DNA of 64,000 nt, from positions 1-64,000 of the forward strand of contig SXOD01000020.1 of NCBI GenBank assembly GCA_005776885.1, written 5' to 3'. The position numbers were made by a program, and so were the translations under genes. The DNA is from Planctomycetia bacterium. GTDB taxonomy: Bacteria > Planctomycetota > Phycisphaerae > Phycisphaerales > SM1A02. Positions 19,628 to 28,424 of the stretch are shown here, piece after piece (position 1 is the stretch's first letter; each line of letters opens with the position of its first letter). Below the pieces are notes generated by a model. It had not been told where the DNA came from. It saw only the letters and a program-made list of their open reading frames with translations, and made no database searches.

Positions 19628-21811
19628 ATGACCACGTGCTTCCAAGTCCGAGCCGCCTGCCCCACGATGGCGGTCGTCGCGGCCGCTGCATCGACCGCAC
19701 TCGCGCAGGTCGACCTCGCCCTCTCGGGGATGTACTTCAACCAGGGCAACAACTTCACCACGACCACGCTGGCCGGCCAGTGCCCCACGATGGTGCGCGC
19801 CCGGTTCTCCACGGGGTCGACCTCGGCGGTCGCCGGGGTCGATGCGATCCTCCGCGTCTTCCAGAATGGCGAGGAGATTGCGGGCTCGCCCTTCTTCAGC
19901 GTGAATGGTCCGATCGCGGCGCCCGCAAGCCCCAACCTGGCGACCATCGACCACACGCTCAACTTCATCGTGGTCCCGCCGCAGGGATCGCTTGAGTTCG
20001 TCGTGGAAGTGGATCCAGGCGATGCGATCACCGAGACGGACGAGGCCGACAACGTGTCTCCGCCCTTTGCGCGATCGTTCCTCTGCCGGGACATCGTGGA
20101 CTTCGCCTATGTCACGGTGGACTACACGCCGGGCGGTGGCGTGCCGTCGACCGCCTACACGCAGCCGGGCATCGGCGAGGGGTTCTTGCGCGGCATCTAC
20201 CCGGTCGGGGAGTGGAACTACCACCGGGTTCCATTCGCGCCGCTGACCTGGACCTCCAACATCAACGGCAGCAACGACGCGTTGCTCACCGAGTTGCTGG
20301 ACATCCGCCAGAATGAGATGACCTCGGCGGGCTACGCGCGGCCCGACTTCATCTATGGATGGCTGCCGGGCAACCCGTTCAGCGGCAATGGCCAGGCGAG
20401 CGGCATCCCCGGATACGCCGCGTTCGGGAACACCGACAACTCGCGGTTCCAGCGCACGCTGGCCCACGAGATCGGCCACTGCTTCGGGCTGTCGCACACG
20501 TCCAACACGTGCCTGCAGCCCGGGATCGACGTGGAGCACCATTTGCGCAACCCGCTGAACCTCGCGGTGCTGCACGCCGCCGGCCAGTCCGACGTCATGG
20601 TGGCGGGTCTCCTCACCAATCAGGCCTGGGTGAACCAGTCGACAATCAACGCGGAGCTCGCCGACTCGCGGACACAGTGCGCGCTGGGTGCGACTGCGTT
20701 CGAGGCCCCCGTCCTCCGCGTGGCTGGTCAGGTCAATCACGCCGACGACTCGATCACGCTGGTGCCGGCCCAGCGATTCCCCGCTGGCGAGCCGACGGCC
20801 ATCGATCCCGCAGGAGACCTCATCGTCCGGGTGCTGGACGCCACGGGAGCCGAACTGGGTGCCGTCCGGACGACCGCCGGATCGTGCCGCGAATCCTGCT
20901 GTGCCCAGACGAAAGGCAAGTCGATCCTGCACCCGACGTCGTTGCTCTACGCCGCAGTGGCCATGCCAGGCGACGCCGTGCCTTCGCGCGTGGAGGTGCT
21001 CGACGCACGAACCGGGCGGCTCCGGGCGGCGATCGACCGCACGGCCCATGCCCCGGTCATCGATCAGCTGACGGCGGGGCTCGACGTCGGAATGGCGACG
21101 GTCGGCGGCGGCGCCGATGCGGGTCCCGAGGCGTGCCTGCGGGTGGCCTGGCACGCTAGCGACAGCGACGGCGACTCATTGCGGACCACGATCCTCTACA
21201 GCCCCGACAACGGCCATCGATGGATACCCATCGTGCACGGGGCCACCGGCGAAGGCGAGGCCCTGATCCCGCTGTCGTCCATCCCGGCTTCCCGGGGGAG
21301 CGCCATCGTCCGTGCGCGCGTGCAAGATGGCCTCGACGTGACGGATCACGACTTCGTGGTGACGGCGCAGATGATCGGCAATCCGCCCGACGTGCACATC
21401 ATCACGCCCAACGCGTCGGCCTCGCACTCGGAGTGGTCCAGCGTGCTGCTCCACGCCAGCGGATGGGACCTTGAGGACGAGTACCTCCCGGACGCAGCGT
21501 TTTCGTGGTCAAGCAGCATCGATGGCGCGCTTGGCACCGGCCGGGAGTTCGTCGTGAAGCACCTCTCGCCAGGCACGCACACGATCACGCTGCTGGGGAC
21601 CGACCTGGACGGGCAGTCGACGCAGGTGCAGACGGTCGTCACGATTGTCCCGCGAACGGTCGTCGTGGGCGACCTCAGTGGCGACGCCCTGGTGGACGGT
21701 GCCGACCTGGGTGCGTTGCTGGCCCGGTGGGGACTCCCAGGGCGCGGCGACCTGGACGGCTCCGGCCAGGTCGATGGCGGTGATCTGGGGCTCCTGCTGG
21801 CAGCGTGGTAG
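19628..21811 (+). CDS. Secreted metzincin-type metalloprotease-like protein with CARDB-like region and dockerin-like C-terminus
   Basis: HEIGHCFGLSH (HExxHxxGxxH) near 20465-20497; VDPGDAITETDEADNVS CARDB-like; C-term GDLSGDALVDGADLGALLARWG...DLDGSGQVDGGDLGLLLAAW. Confidence 0.85.
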   Translation: MTTCFQVRAACPTMAVVAAAASTALAQVDLALSGMYFNQGNNFTTTTLAGQCPTMVRARFSTGSTSAVAGVDAILRVFQNGEEIAGSPFFSVNGPIAAPASPNLATIDHTLNFIVVPPQGSLEFVVEVDPGDAITETDEADNVSPPFARSFLCRDIVDFAYVTVDYTPGGGVPSTAYTQPGIGEGFLRGIYPVGEWNYHRVPFAPLTWTSNINGSNDALLTELLDIRQNEMTSAGYARPDFIYGWLPGNPFSGNGQASGIPGYAAFGNTDNSRFQRTLAHEIGHCFGLSHTSNTCLQPGIDVEHHLRNPLNLAVLHAAGQSDVMVAGLLTNQAWVNQSTINAELADSRTQCALGATAFEAPVLRVAGQVNHADDSITLVPAQRFPAGEPTAIDPAGDLIVRVLDATGAELGAVRTTAGSCRESCCAQTKGKSILHPTSLLYAAVAMPGDAVPSRVEVLDARTGRLRAAIDRTAHAPVIDQLTAGLDVGMATVGGGADAGPEACLRVAWHASDSDGDSLRTTILYSPDNGHRWIPIVHGATGEGEALIPLSSIPASRGSAIVRARVQDGLDVTDHDFVVTAQMIGNPPDVHIITPNASASHSEWSSVLLHASGWDLEDEYLPDAAFSWSSSIDGALGTGREFVVKHLSPGTHTITLLGTDLDGQSTQVQTVVTIVPRTVVVGDLSGDALVDGADLGALLARWGLPGRGDLDGSGQVDGGDLGLLLAAW

Positions 21812-21819
21812 TCCCGGAA

Positions 21820-21893
21820 AGGCCGGAGCGGGATTTGAACCCGCGAATAACGGATTTGCAATCCGTCCCCTTAGGCCACTTGGGTATCCGGCC
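21820..21893 (-). tRNA. tRNA-Cys (anticodon GCA), CCA not encoded
   Basis: Minus strand GGCCGGATACCCAAGTGGCCTAAGGGGACGGATTGCAAATCCGTTATTCGCGGGTTCAAATCCCGCTCCGGCCT: 7-bp acceptor, ACGGA-TTGCAAA-TCCGT anticodon arm, GCGGG-TTCAAAT-CCCGC T arm, U discriminator. Confidence 0.95.
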
Positions 21894-21927
21894 GCAAGTG
21901 AATCGTTATTCTCCCACACGATCGACC

Positions 21928-23043
21928 GTGCGTCAACGTGTCTGCCTACAAGCCTCCCGCGGCATCCGAACCACCTTCGGCGCGCCATCACGTGCGGCGC
22001 ACGCGGCCTTGGCCATGCTCGTGTGTCTGGCCGATGCTTCACTCGTGACGGCAGGCACAGCATCCCAGGACGCCGCCGCCGTGGGCGTCATCCCAGCGGC
22101 GGATGGCGCCATCCCAATCGACGGCGAACAGTTGACTGCGCCACTCTTCCCCGATGGCTCGCTGCTGAAGCGAGCCCAGGGGCAAGTCAGCGTCGACCAC
22201 GCCTCTGGCATTCCCATCTTCGTGCTCTGGGCTCGAGACCTCTCCGGGGCAAAGCGGCGGCTCTGGCTGATGCCGTGTGCGTCAACCGACGAGCTGATCC
22301 GACTCCAGTCGCGCGAGGGTGGTCAGCAGCTCATTGAACTCAGCGGCCTCATCACCGCAAGCCAGGGGCAGAACTGGCTGCTGCCTGCGGTGGCCAATCT
22401 TGGCGGCACGACGCTCACGGCGGTGGAGAGTGAACCTCCCATCCCGCCGGGTGGCCGACGCCGCACCACCCCGGCCGCCGTCAGCGGCGCCGTGCCTCAC
22501 ACGCCCCTCGACGCCGCGGATCCAAGCGCCGCGGATGCCACGGCCGCGGGCCCCGAAGTCGTCGCCATCGCCCCGGAGACGATCGCCGACGAGCTGGACA
22601 AGATGCTGGACGATGCCGTGCCGGTCGTCCCGCGATCGGCCGATGCCGGCGCCCCCACCATCGCGCCAGCCAACCCGACGGAGCAGGAGCGCGGCGTGAT
22701 CAGCGGCGGCGATGGAGGGGCGGAACATGCTGGATCCAATGCGCCGTCGAACCCGATCCTGCAGCGGCCGACGCGGGTGCAGGATCGACGCGTCACGCTG
22801 GTGCGCGACGAGCGCACGGGCGCTTGGCGCGCGGTCTTCGCGGGTCGCGCCGCCGGGCTCCCGTCCAGTGCACAGCTCCTGCCGTGCGCTCGGCTTGATG
22901 CCATCAACTCGATGGCGCGTGGCGCAGCGCCGGGGACGCCATTCCTCGTGTCCGGGATCCTGACGCACGACGCCGAAGGCAGTGCCTACCTGCTGCCCAC
23001 GCTGGTGCGGCCGCTCCGCGCGGGCAAGTGGATCCTGCCCTGA
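21928..23043 (+). CDS. Hypothetical secreted protein with two related segments
   Basis: ORF with a plausible GTG start giving a signal-like N-terminus (ALAMLVCLADASLVTAG); internal similarity between LMPCASTDELIRLQSREGGQQLIELSGLITASQGQNWLLPAV and LLPCARLDAINSMARGAAPGTPFLVSGILTHDAEGSAYLLPTL. Confidence 0.65.
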   Translation: MRQRVCLQASRGIRTTFGAPSRAAHAALAMLVCLADASLVTAGTASQDAAAVGVIPAADGAIPIDGEQLTAPLFPDGSLLKRAQGQVSVDHASGIPIFVLWARDLSGAKRRLWLMPCASTDELIRLQSREGGQQLIELSGLITASQGQNWLLPAVANLGGTTLTAVESEPPIPPGGRRRTTPAAVSGAVPHTPLDAADPSAADATAAGPEVVAIAPETIADELDKMLDDAVPVVPRSADAGAPTIAPANPTEQERGVISGGDGGAEHAGSNAPSNPILQRPTRVQDRRVTLVRDERTGAWRAVFAGRAAGLPSSAQLLPCARLDAINSMARGAAPGTPFLVSGILTHDAEGSAYLLPTLVRPLRAGKWILP

Positions 23044-23084
23044 CGAAACGCGCGACGGAAGGGTGTGGTAAAATCCCCGCCCTC

Positions 23085-23555
23085 ATGGCCTTTCCCACTG
23101 CCACAATCGAGACGGATCACGGGACTGTTGCAGTGGAGCTGTGGGACGACGTCGCCCCGAAGCACGCGGCCAACTTCATGAAGTTGGCGAAGAAGGGCTT
23201 CTACGACGGCCTTTCCTTCCACAGGATCATTCCCGGTTTCGTCATCCAGGGCGGCTGCCCCAAGGGCGACGGGACCGGCGGACCCGGATGGACCGTGAAG
23301 GCCGAGTTCAACGACCGGAAGCACACGCCAGGGGTGCTGTCGATGGCTCGATCAGGCGATCCCGACTCGGCCGGCTCGCAGTTCTTTGTCTGCCTGACGC
23401 GTGAGCAGTGCCAGCACCTCGATGGCCAGTACACGGCGTTCGGCTGCGTCACCGAAGGGATGGACGTCGTGCGGAAGATCGCCGCGACCCCGCTCAAGGG
23501 CAGCCAAGGCACGCCGGTCAAGGCCCCGAAGATCGTCTCCGTCTCCGTCGCCTGA
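23085..23555 (+). CDS. Cyclophilin-type peptidyl-prolyl cis-trans isomerase (cytosolic)
   Basis: FYDGLSFHRIIPGFVIQGGCPKGDGTGGPGW and GVLSMARSGDPDSAGSQFFVCL. Confidence 0.95.
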   Translation: MAFPTATIETDHGTVAVELWDDVAPKHAANFMKLAKKGFYDGLSFHRIIPGFVIQGGCPKGDGTGGPGWTVKAEFNDRKHTPGVLSMARSGDPDSAGSQFFVCLTREQCQHLDGQYTAFGCVTEGMDVVRKIAATPLKGSQGTPVKAPKIVSVSVA

Positions 23556-23574
23556 GCCGCGCCGCCTGAAGGCG

Positions 23575-24756
23575 CTAGCGATGTCCTGCCGAATCCCCGG
23601 GTGACTGCCTGGTGACGCGCTGCGTCGCACGGGCCGTGCCCACGGCACGTGGCGGGGCGGGAGCCAGTGTTGCGGAGAGGATTCGCGGCGGAACCACGGG
23701 ACGTTGCGTGGCGGGGTCCTCGATGACGCACGATTCAAGTGCGCGAATCGTGGGCTCTCCCTCCACGCAGTACGCGAACGGGCTGTACTTGCCATCCAGT
23801 CGCGCGGTCCCTTCGCGGCCGAGGGAGATGAAGAACTGGCAGCCGATGCTGTGCGGGTCGTCGGCGCGCGCCATCCCGACGACGCCATAATCGAACGGCA
23901 GGCTGGACTCCTCCAGCGTGATCGCGTAGCCAGGCGTGCCGTCGCCGGTGCCGGCGGGGTCGCCGCCCTGGACCACGAATGGATTCCCCAGCCGGTCGAC
24001 GGATGCAATGCGATGGAACGTCAGCCCGTCGTAAAAGCCCTCGCGGGCGAGCTGCCGCAAGTTGTGGCCCGTGGCGGGGGCCTCGTCGTGGGCGAAGGCC
24101 ATCCGAAGGTCACCTCGATCCGTGGAGAGGAGCAGGTCCTCTTCCGGGTAGAGCCGGAACCCGGCCGTGATCTGCGGCTCGACGGGGCGCGGCGTTGACA
24201 TCGCCTCACGCTCCTCGCGCGTGGCGTTGGGGAGCGGGTCCGCATCCCACCCGATGACGTCGGTGCGCACGGTGCCGGACTCATCTGTCCGGTCGCGCGT
24301 CCGCACGCGGCGCGGCGTGCGAAGGGGTTCGACGACGAGCGGTGCGCCGATCGACTCGCCACGCACGGCCCCTTGCAGGTACGACGCTCGTTCGATCTCC
24401 AGCATCGCGGGGATCACCTGCCGAAGGTCGATGGTGGAGGCTCGCACCGGCGACTGGCCGATCAGCTGGCCGTTGGCGTCCAGGAGCATGAGCGTCACTT
24501 CCTCGACCAGGCCGTCCGTCTCGACGCGCACCAGCACGGGAGCATCCTTCGCGTGCCACTGGCGCACGCCGGTCAGCCGCACCGATGGACCGACTTCCGT
24601 GGCCGCCGTGGCCGCCGATGGCGGCGCCAGCAGCGGACCCGGCATCGAAGGCGCATCTGGCGTGGACTGTGCGTCCTGCGCGATGGCCGCGGGCTCCAGG
24701 GCGAGCGCCGTCAACAACGCGAGGGCGGCGTATCGAGTGGTCGTGGTTCGTATCAT
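23575..24756 (-). CDS. Secreted cyclophilin-type peptidyl-prolyl isomerase with unknown N-terminal domain
   Basis: Signal peptide MIRTTTTRYAALALLTALALEPAAIAQ; FYDGLTFHRIASVDRLGNPFVVQGGDPAGTGDGTPGY and GVVGMARADDPHSIGCQFFISLG. Confidence 0.9.
   Translation of the reverse strand: MIRTTTTRYAALALLTALALEPAAIAQDAQSTPDAPSMPGPLLAPPSAATAATEVGPSVRLTGVRQWHAKDAPVLVRVETDGLVEEVTLMLLDANGQLIGQSPVRASTIDLRQVIPAMLEIERASYLQGAVRGESIGAPLVVEPLRTPRRVRTRDRTDESGTVRTDVIGWDADPLPNATREEREAMSTPRPVEPQITAGFRLYPEEDLLLSTDRGDLRMAFAHDEAPATGHNLRQLAREGFYDGLTFHRIASVDRLGNPFVVQGGDPAGTGDGTPGYAITLEESSLPFDYGVVGMARADDPHSIGCQFFISLGREGTARLDGKYSPFAYCVEGEPTIRALESCVIEDPATQRPVVPPRILSATLAPAPPRAVGTARATQRVTRQSPGDSAGHR
24751..24756 (+). promoter_or_regulatory. 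Candidate -10 (TATCAT) for gatB, overlapping the divergent PPIase start codon
   Basis: TATCATggttcgATG. Confidence 0.35.
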
Positions 24757-24762
24757 GGTTCG

Positions 24763-26277
24763 ATGCCAAGCGCGACGGGCACCAGAACGGTCGTCTCGCG
24801 CCGACTCATCGTCGGCCTCGAGATCCACGTGGAGCTGGCGACGCGCACCAAGATGTTTACCCGCGCGCCCAACTTGGCGCACCCCGGAAATTTCGACGCG
24901 GCCCCCAACTCGCTGGTCGATCCCGTCGTGCTGGCGCTTCCGGGAACGCTCCCGGTCATGAACCGGGAGGCTGTCGAGATGTCGTTGATGGTGGGGTTGG
25001 CCCTCCACTGCCACATCGCCGGCCACGCCAAGTGGGACCGCAAGAACTATTTTTATCCGGACCTCCCCAAGGGGTACCAGATCAGCCAATACGACCAGCC
25101 GCTCTGTGGTGAGGGGTGGCACACGCTTCGATCTGGGCGGCGAATCGGGATCATTCGTGCCCACCTCGAGGAAGACACGGGAAAGCTGGGGCACGAGCTC
25201 CCTGGAGGTCATTCCGCCGACGGATCGCTGGTGGACTTCAACCGGGCCGGGACGCCGCTCCTGGAAATCGTCACCGCACCCGACTTCGGGAGCGCGGAGG
25301 AGGTCGTGGCCTTCGGCGAGGAGCTCCGCGACCTCTGCCGGTTTGTCGGCGTGACCGAGGGGATCATGCAGAAGGGGCACATGCGCTTCGAGCCAAACGT
25401 CAACGTCGCGCTCACGCTGGACGATGGCTCGGAAGTGCGCACGCCCATCGTGGAAATCAAGAACCTGAATTCCTTCCGGGCCGTCCGCGGTGCGATCGAG
25501 CATGAGCTGGTCCGGCAGGAGGCCGAGTGGTGCGCGACCGGCCGCGAAATGGGACCTGGTGCCAAGAGCACGCGGGGCTGGGATGACGTTTCGCTGGAGA
25601 CCGTGCTGCAGCGCGAGAAGGAAGACGCGCACGACTATCGATACTTCCCCGACCCGGACCTGGTCGGCGTCGATGTCGATGACGCCTGGCTGGATCGCAT
25701 CCGCGCCCGGATCCCCACGCTTCCAGCGGCCCACCACGCGCGCTTTTCCGCGTGGGGATTGACCGAGAAGGACATTCGCCAGCTGCTGGACGACCCGGCA
25801 CTGGCGACCTGGCTGTGCGAAGGCCATGCCGTGGCGGGGGGCGCTGCCGAGGATGGCTACGCGCTGGCCAAGCTGCTGCTCAACAACGTCATGAAGCTGG
25901 CCAACGAGCGCGGATGCGGTCCCGCGGCGCTGGGGCTTTCAGCGTCGCAGGCTGCCGGGATCCTGGCCCTGCGCAAGGCGGAAGCCATCGGTGCGCAGGC
26001 CGTCGATCCCGTGCTCGCCGCGCTCTGCGGCACGCCAGGCACGGCACGGCAGGCCGCCGAGCGGCTGGGAGTGCTCCAAGTGCGCGACGAGAGTGCACTG
26101 GACGGTTGGGTCGATGCCGCCATCGCCGGCAACGACCAGGCGGCGGCCGACGTGAGGGCCGGCAAGATGGCGGCCATCGGGCGACTGGTCGGTGCCGTCA
26201 TGAAGCAGTCGGGCGGTCGCGCGAACGCCAAGGATGCCCAGGCTCGCCTCCTCCAGCGACTCGGGAACGGCTCGTGA
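24763..26277 (+). CDS. gatB: Aspartyl/glutamyl-tRNA(Asn/Gln) amidotransferase subunit B
   Basis: IVGLEIHVELATRTKMF, GHAKWDRKNYFYPDLPKGYQISQYDQPLCGEG, DYRYFPDPDL. Confidence 0.96.
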   Translation: MPSATGTRTVVSRRLIVGLEIHVELATRTKMFTRAPNLAHPGNFDAAPNSLVDPVVLALPGTLPVMNREAVEMSLMVGLALHCHIAGHAKWDRKNYFYPDLPKGYQISQYDQPLCGEGWHTLRSGRRIGIIRAHLEEDTGKLGHELPGGHSADGSLVDFNRAGTPLLEIVTAPDFGSAEEVVAFGEELRDLCRFVGVTEGIMQKGHMRFEPNVNVALTLDDGSEVRTPIVEIKNLNSFRAVRGAIEHELVRQEAEWCATGREMGPGAKSTRGWDDVSLETVLQREKEDAHDYRYFPDPDLVGVDVDDAWLDRIRARIPTLPAAHHARFSAWGLTEKDIRQLLDDPALATWLCEGHAVAGGAAEDGYALAKLLLNNVMKLANERGCGPAALGLSASQAAGILALRKAEAIGAQAVDPVLAALCGTPGTARQAAERLGVLQVRDESALDGWVDAAIAGNDQAAADVRAGKMAAIGRLVGAVMKQSGGRANAKDAQARLLQRLGNGS

Positions 26278-26822
26278 GCGCCAAGGGACACGTCGGCGAA
26301 TCCGTTGTCGATGCGGACCGCATCCGCGGGCGTGTTGCGCTCCTGGCACGCGAGATCCACGCGGCGCACCCCGACACCGACGAGCCGCTGGTGGTCATCG
26401 TGGTCCTCGCCGGCGCGGTGATCTTCGCGGCCGACCTCATTCGCGCGCTGCCGCACCGCGTCGTGATGGCGTTCGTCAAGGTCAGCTCCTACCCGGGGCG
26501 ATCGACCACGAGCCAAGGCATCGTGGAGAGCGGCAGCATGCCTGATGCGGTGCGTGGGCGCGACGTCCTCGTCATCGACGATGTCCTGGACACCGGCCGC
26601 ACGCTGCAGCACCTCCGCGCGGAGCTGACCCTGGCGGGGGCGCGGAGCATCCGTTCGTGCGTGCTCTTGCGAAAGGACCGGCCCGAAGCGCGCCTGGTGG
26701 CGTGCGAGCACGTCGGGTTCGACATTCCGGATGTCTTCGTCGTCGGGTACGGCCTGGACTTTGACGACGAGTATCGACACCTCCCCGACATCCGTGCCTT
26801 CACCGTGGTGCCGCCGGCATGA
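26274..26822 (+). CDS. hpt: Hypoxanthine phosphoribosyltransferase (GTG start)
   Basis: VVIVVLAGAVIFAADLIRAL, VLVIDDVLDTGRTL PRPP loop, VVGYGLDFDDEYRHLPDI; GTGA overlap with gatB. Confidence 0.93.
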   Translation: MSAKGHVGESVVDADRIRGRVALLAREIHAAHPDTDEPLVVIVVLAGAVIFAADLIRALPHRVVMAFVKVSSYPGRSTTSQGIVESGSMPDAVRGRDVLVIDDVLDTGRTLQHLRAELTLAGARSIRSCVLLRKDRPEARLVACEHVGFDIPDVFVVGYGLDFDDEYRHLPDIRAFTVVPPA

Positions 26823-27349
26823 CCATCGCGGGCGACGTCACCACCCTCCGCGCCATCCCCTGCGCCTCCACGGGAGCGGTGGGCGATGGGGAGACGATCT
26901 TGCTCGCACTCAAGCCCAGTCCCGTGATGCTGGTCCACTGGGGACGTCGGTGGTGCGCCGGCGCGGTGATGTTCATCTTCCTCGGCGCGGTGGCGCAACT
27001 GGCCGGCGACGTGCCCATCGACGTGCGTCACGGCATCCTGGCGGCGATGGCCGTGGGACTCGCGCGCACCGCGTGGCGTGCCGCGCAGTGGGCCACGACC
27101 ACGTACGTCCTGACCGACCGTCGGCTGGTGCTGTGCACGGGCCCGGTGCGTCGACAGTCCGAGATCCCGCTCCGGGTGGCCAGCCTCATCGACATTCACT
27201 TCCCGCGATGGGGCCGGCCGATTCGAGTGGGGTCGATTGGCTTCCGCGCACTCACGACGGAGCCCGACCGGATGCGGTGGGAGCATGTCCGGAAGCCCCA
27301 GGCCGTGCGTCGGGCGATCCTCGACGCTCGCAGCCGCTACGGCCGGTAG
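26819..27349 (+). CDS. Membrane-anchored PH-like (bPH2/DUF304-type) protein
   Basis: Two hydrophobic segments then TYVLTDRRLVLCTGPVRRQSEIPLRVASLIDIHFPRWGRPIRVGSIGF; ATGA overlap with hpt. Confidence 0.6.
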   Translation: MTIAGDVTTLRAIPCASTGAVGDGETILLALKPSPVMLVHWGRRWCAGAVMFIFLGAVAQLAGDVPIDVRHGILAAMAVGLARTAWRAAQWATTTYVLTDRRLVLCTGPVRRQSEIPLRVASLIDIHFPRWGRPIRVGSIGFRALTTEPDRMRWEHVRKPQAVRRAILDARSRYGR

Positions 27350-27388
27350 CGGGAGCGGGAGGGGGAGCGGGAGCGGTCGCCGAGCAGC

Positions 27389-28381
27389 TCACGTCCCAAT
27401 CCACGGAGACTTCGCGCGCGGGTTCCCGACCGCCTCGCCAAGCGACGCGAGCGACTCGCGCGCCGAGTCCGTCAGTTCGCTCGGTGCCACCACGTCCACG
27501 ACGACGAAGAGGTCGCCCTTTTCGCCGCGCGCCGCCGGGATCCCTTGGCCGGCCAGCCGGATTCGCTTGCCGCTTGATGTTCCCGGCGGCACCCGAACGG
27601 ACGCGGTGCCGCGGAGCAGCGGGACGTCCACGGTGGCGCCGAGCGCGCACTCCACGATGCTCACCGGCACGTGGACCGCGAGATTCAGCCCATCGCGAGT
27701 GAACCACGGGTGCGGCGCGACATGGATCTGCACGAGCAAGTCACCAGCCTCGCCGCCCCCCGCACCGGGGTGACCCTGGCCGCGAAGCCTGATGATCGAT
27801 CCCTCTCCGACGCCGGCCGGGATCCTTACGTCGATCGTCTTGTCGATCCCCTCGCCGTGAAGGCGAAGCGAAGCGTTGCCGCCGAGCGCGGCCGTCTCGA
27901 ACGCGACATGCACTTCCGCATCGATGTCTTCGCCGCGACGCTTGCGGCCACGAGTTCCGCCGCGAGGCGTCCGGCCGGCGTTCCCGGACCCGGCCGTGCC
28001 CCCGTCACCGCCAAACCCGCCGAAACCGCCAAATCCGCTGCCTCCTCCGCCGAAGTGTTGGTCAAAGAAGTCCCGCAGGTCTTCCTCGTTGACCTGTCCG
28101 TGGCCACCCGTTCCTCCGGGCGGCCATCCCGATGGCGATCCCCCGGTTCCTCCCGCGGCTCCCGACACCCCAGCCTCGCCGAACTGGTCGTATCGCGCGC
28201 GCTTCTCCGGATCGGAGAGGACGTCGTAGGCGTTCTGGAGTTCCGCAAACGTGGTCTGGGCGTCGGCGGCCTTGTTCACGTCGGGATGAAGTTTCCGGGC
28301 GAGCGCACGATGCGCCTTGCGGAGATCGTCGGCGGTTGCCGTGCGCGGGACGCCAAGCACTTCGTAGTAGTCGCGAGCCAC
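27389..28381 (-). CDS. DnaJ type II / CbpA-like co-chaperone (GTG start preferred)
   Basis: ARDYYEVLGVPRTATADDLRKAHRALARKLHPDVNKA J-domain with HPD; Gly-rich linker; C-terminal DnaJ domain, no CxxCxGxG zinc repeats. GTG at 28381 preferred over the upstream ATG at 28426. Confidence 0.93.
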   Translation of the reverse strand: MARDYYEVLGVPRTATADDLRKAHRALARKLHPDVNKAADAQTTFAELQNAYDVLSDPEKRARYDQFGEAGVSGAAGGTGGSPSGWPPGGTGGHGQVNEEDLRDFFDQHFGGGGSGFGGFGGFGGDGGTAGSGNAGRTPRGGTRGRKRRGEDIDAEVHVAFETAALGGNASLRLHGEGIDKTIDVRIPAGVGEGSIIRLRGQGHPGAGGGEAGDLLVQIHVAPHPWFTRDGLNLAVHVPVSIVECALGATVDVPLLRGTASVRVPPGTSSGKRIRLAGQGIPAARGEKGDLFVVVDVVAPSELTDSARESLASLGEAVGNPRAKSPWIGT

Positions 28382-28389
28382 GGCGCGGA

Positions 28390-28395
28390 AGTGTA
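28390..28395 (-). promoter_or_regulatory. Candidate -10 (TACACT) 8 nt before the dnaJ-like GTG
   Basis: Minus strand tctacacttccgcgccGTG; mirrored by TACACT on + at 28409-28414. Confidence 0.4.
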
Positions 28396-28408
28396 GACGC
28401 GACGCGCC

Positions 28409-28414
28409 TACACT
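28409..28414 (+). promoter_or_regulatory. Candidate -10 (TACACT) 10 nt before the polyferredoxin ATG
   Basis: cgcctacactcgcgtgcgacATG. Confidence 0.4.
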
Positions 28415-28424
28415 CGCGTGCGAC

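Noticed and set aside
21805-21927. N-terminal extension of the 21805 ORF (MVVPERPERDLNPRITDLQSVPLGHLGI)
   Set aside because: It is the antisense translation of the tRNA-Cys gene at 21820-21893, a classic mis-annotation; the real CDS most likely starts at about 21928.
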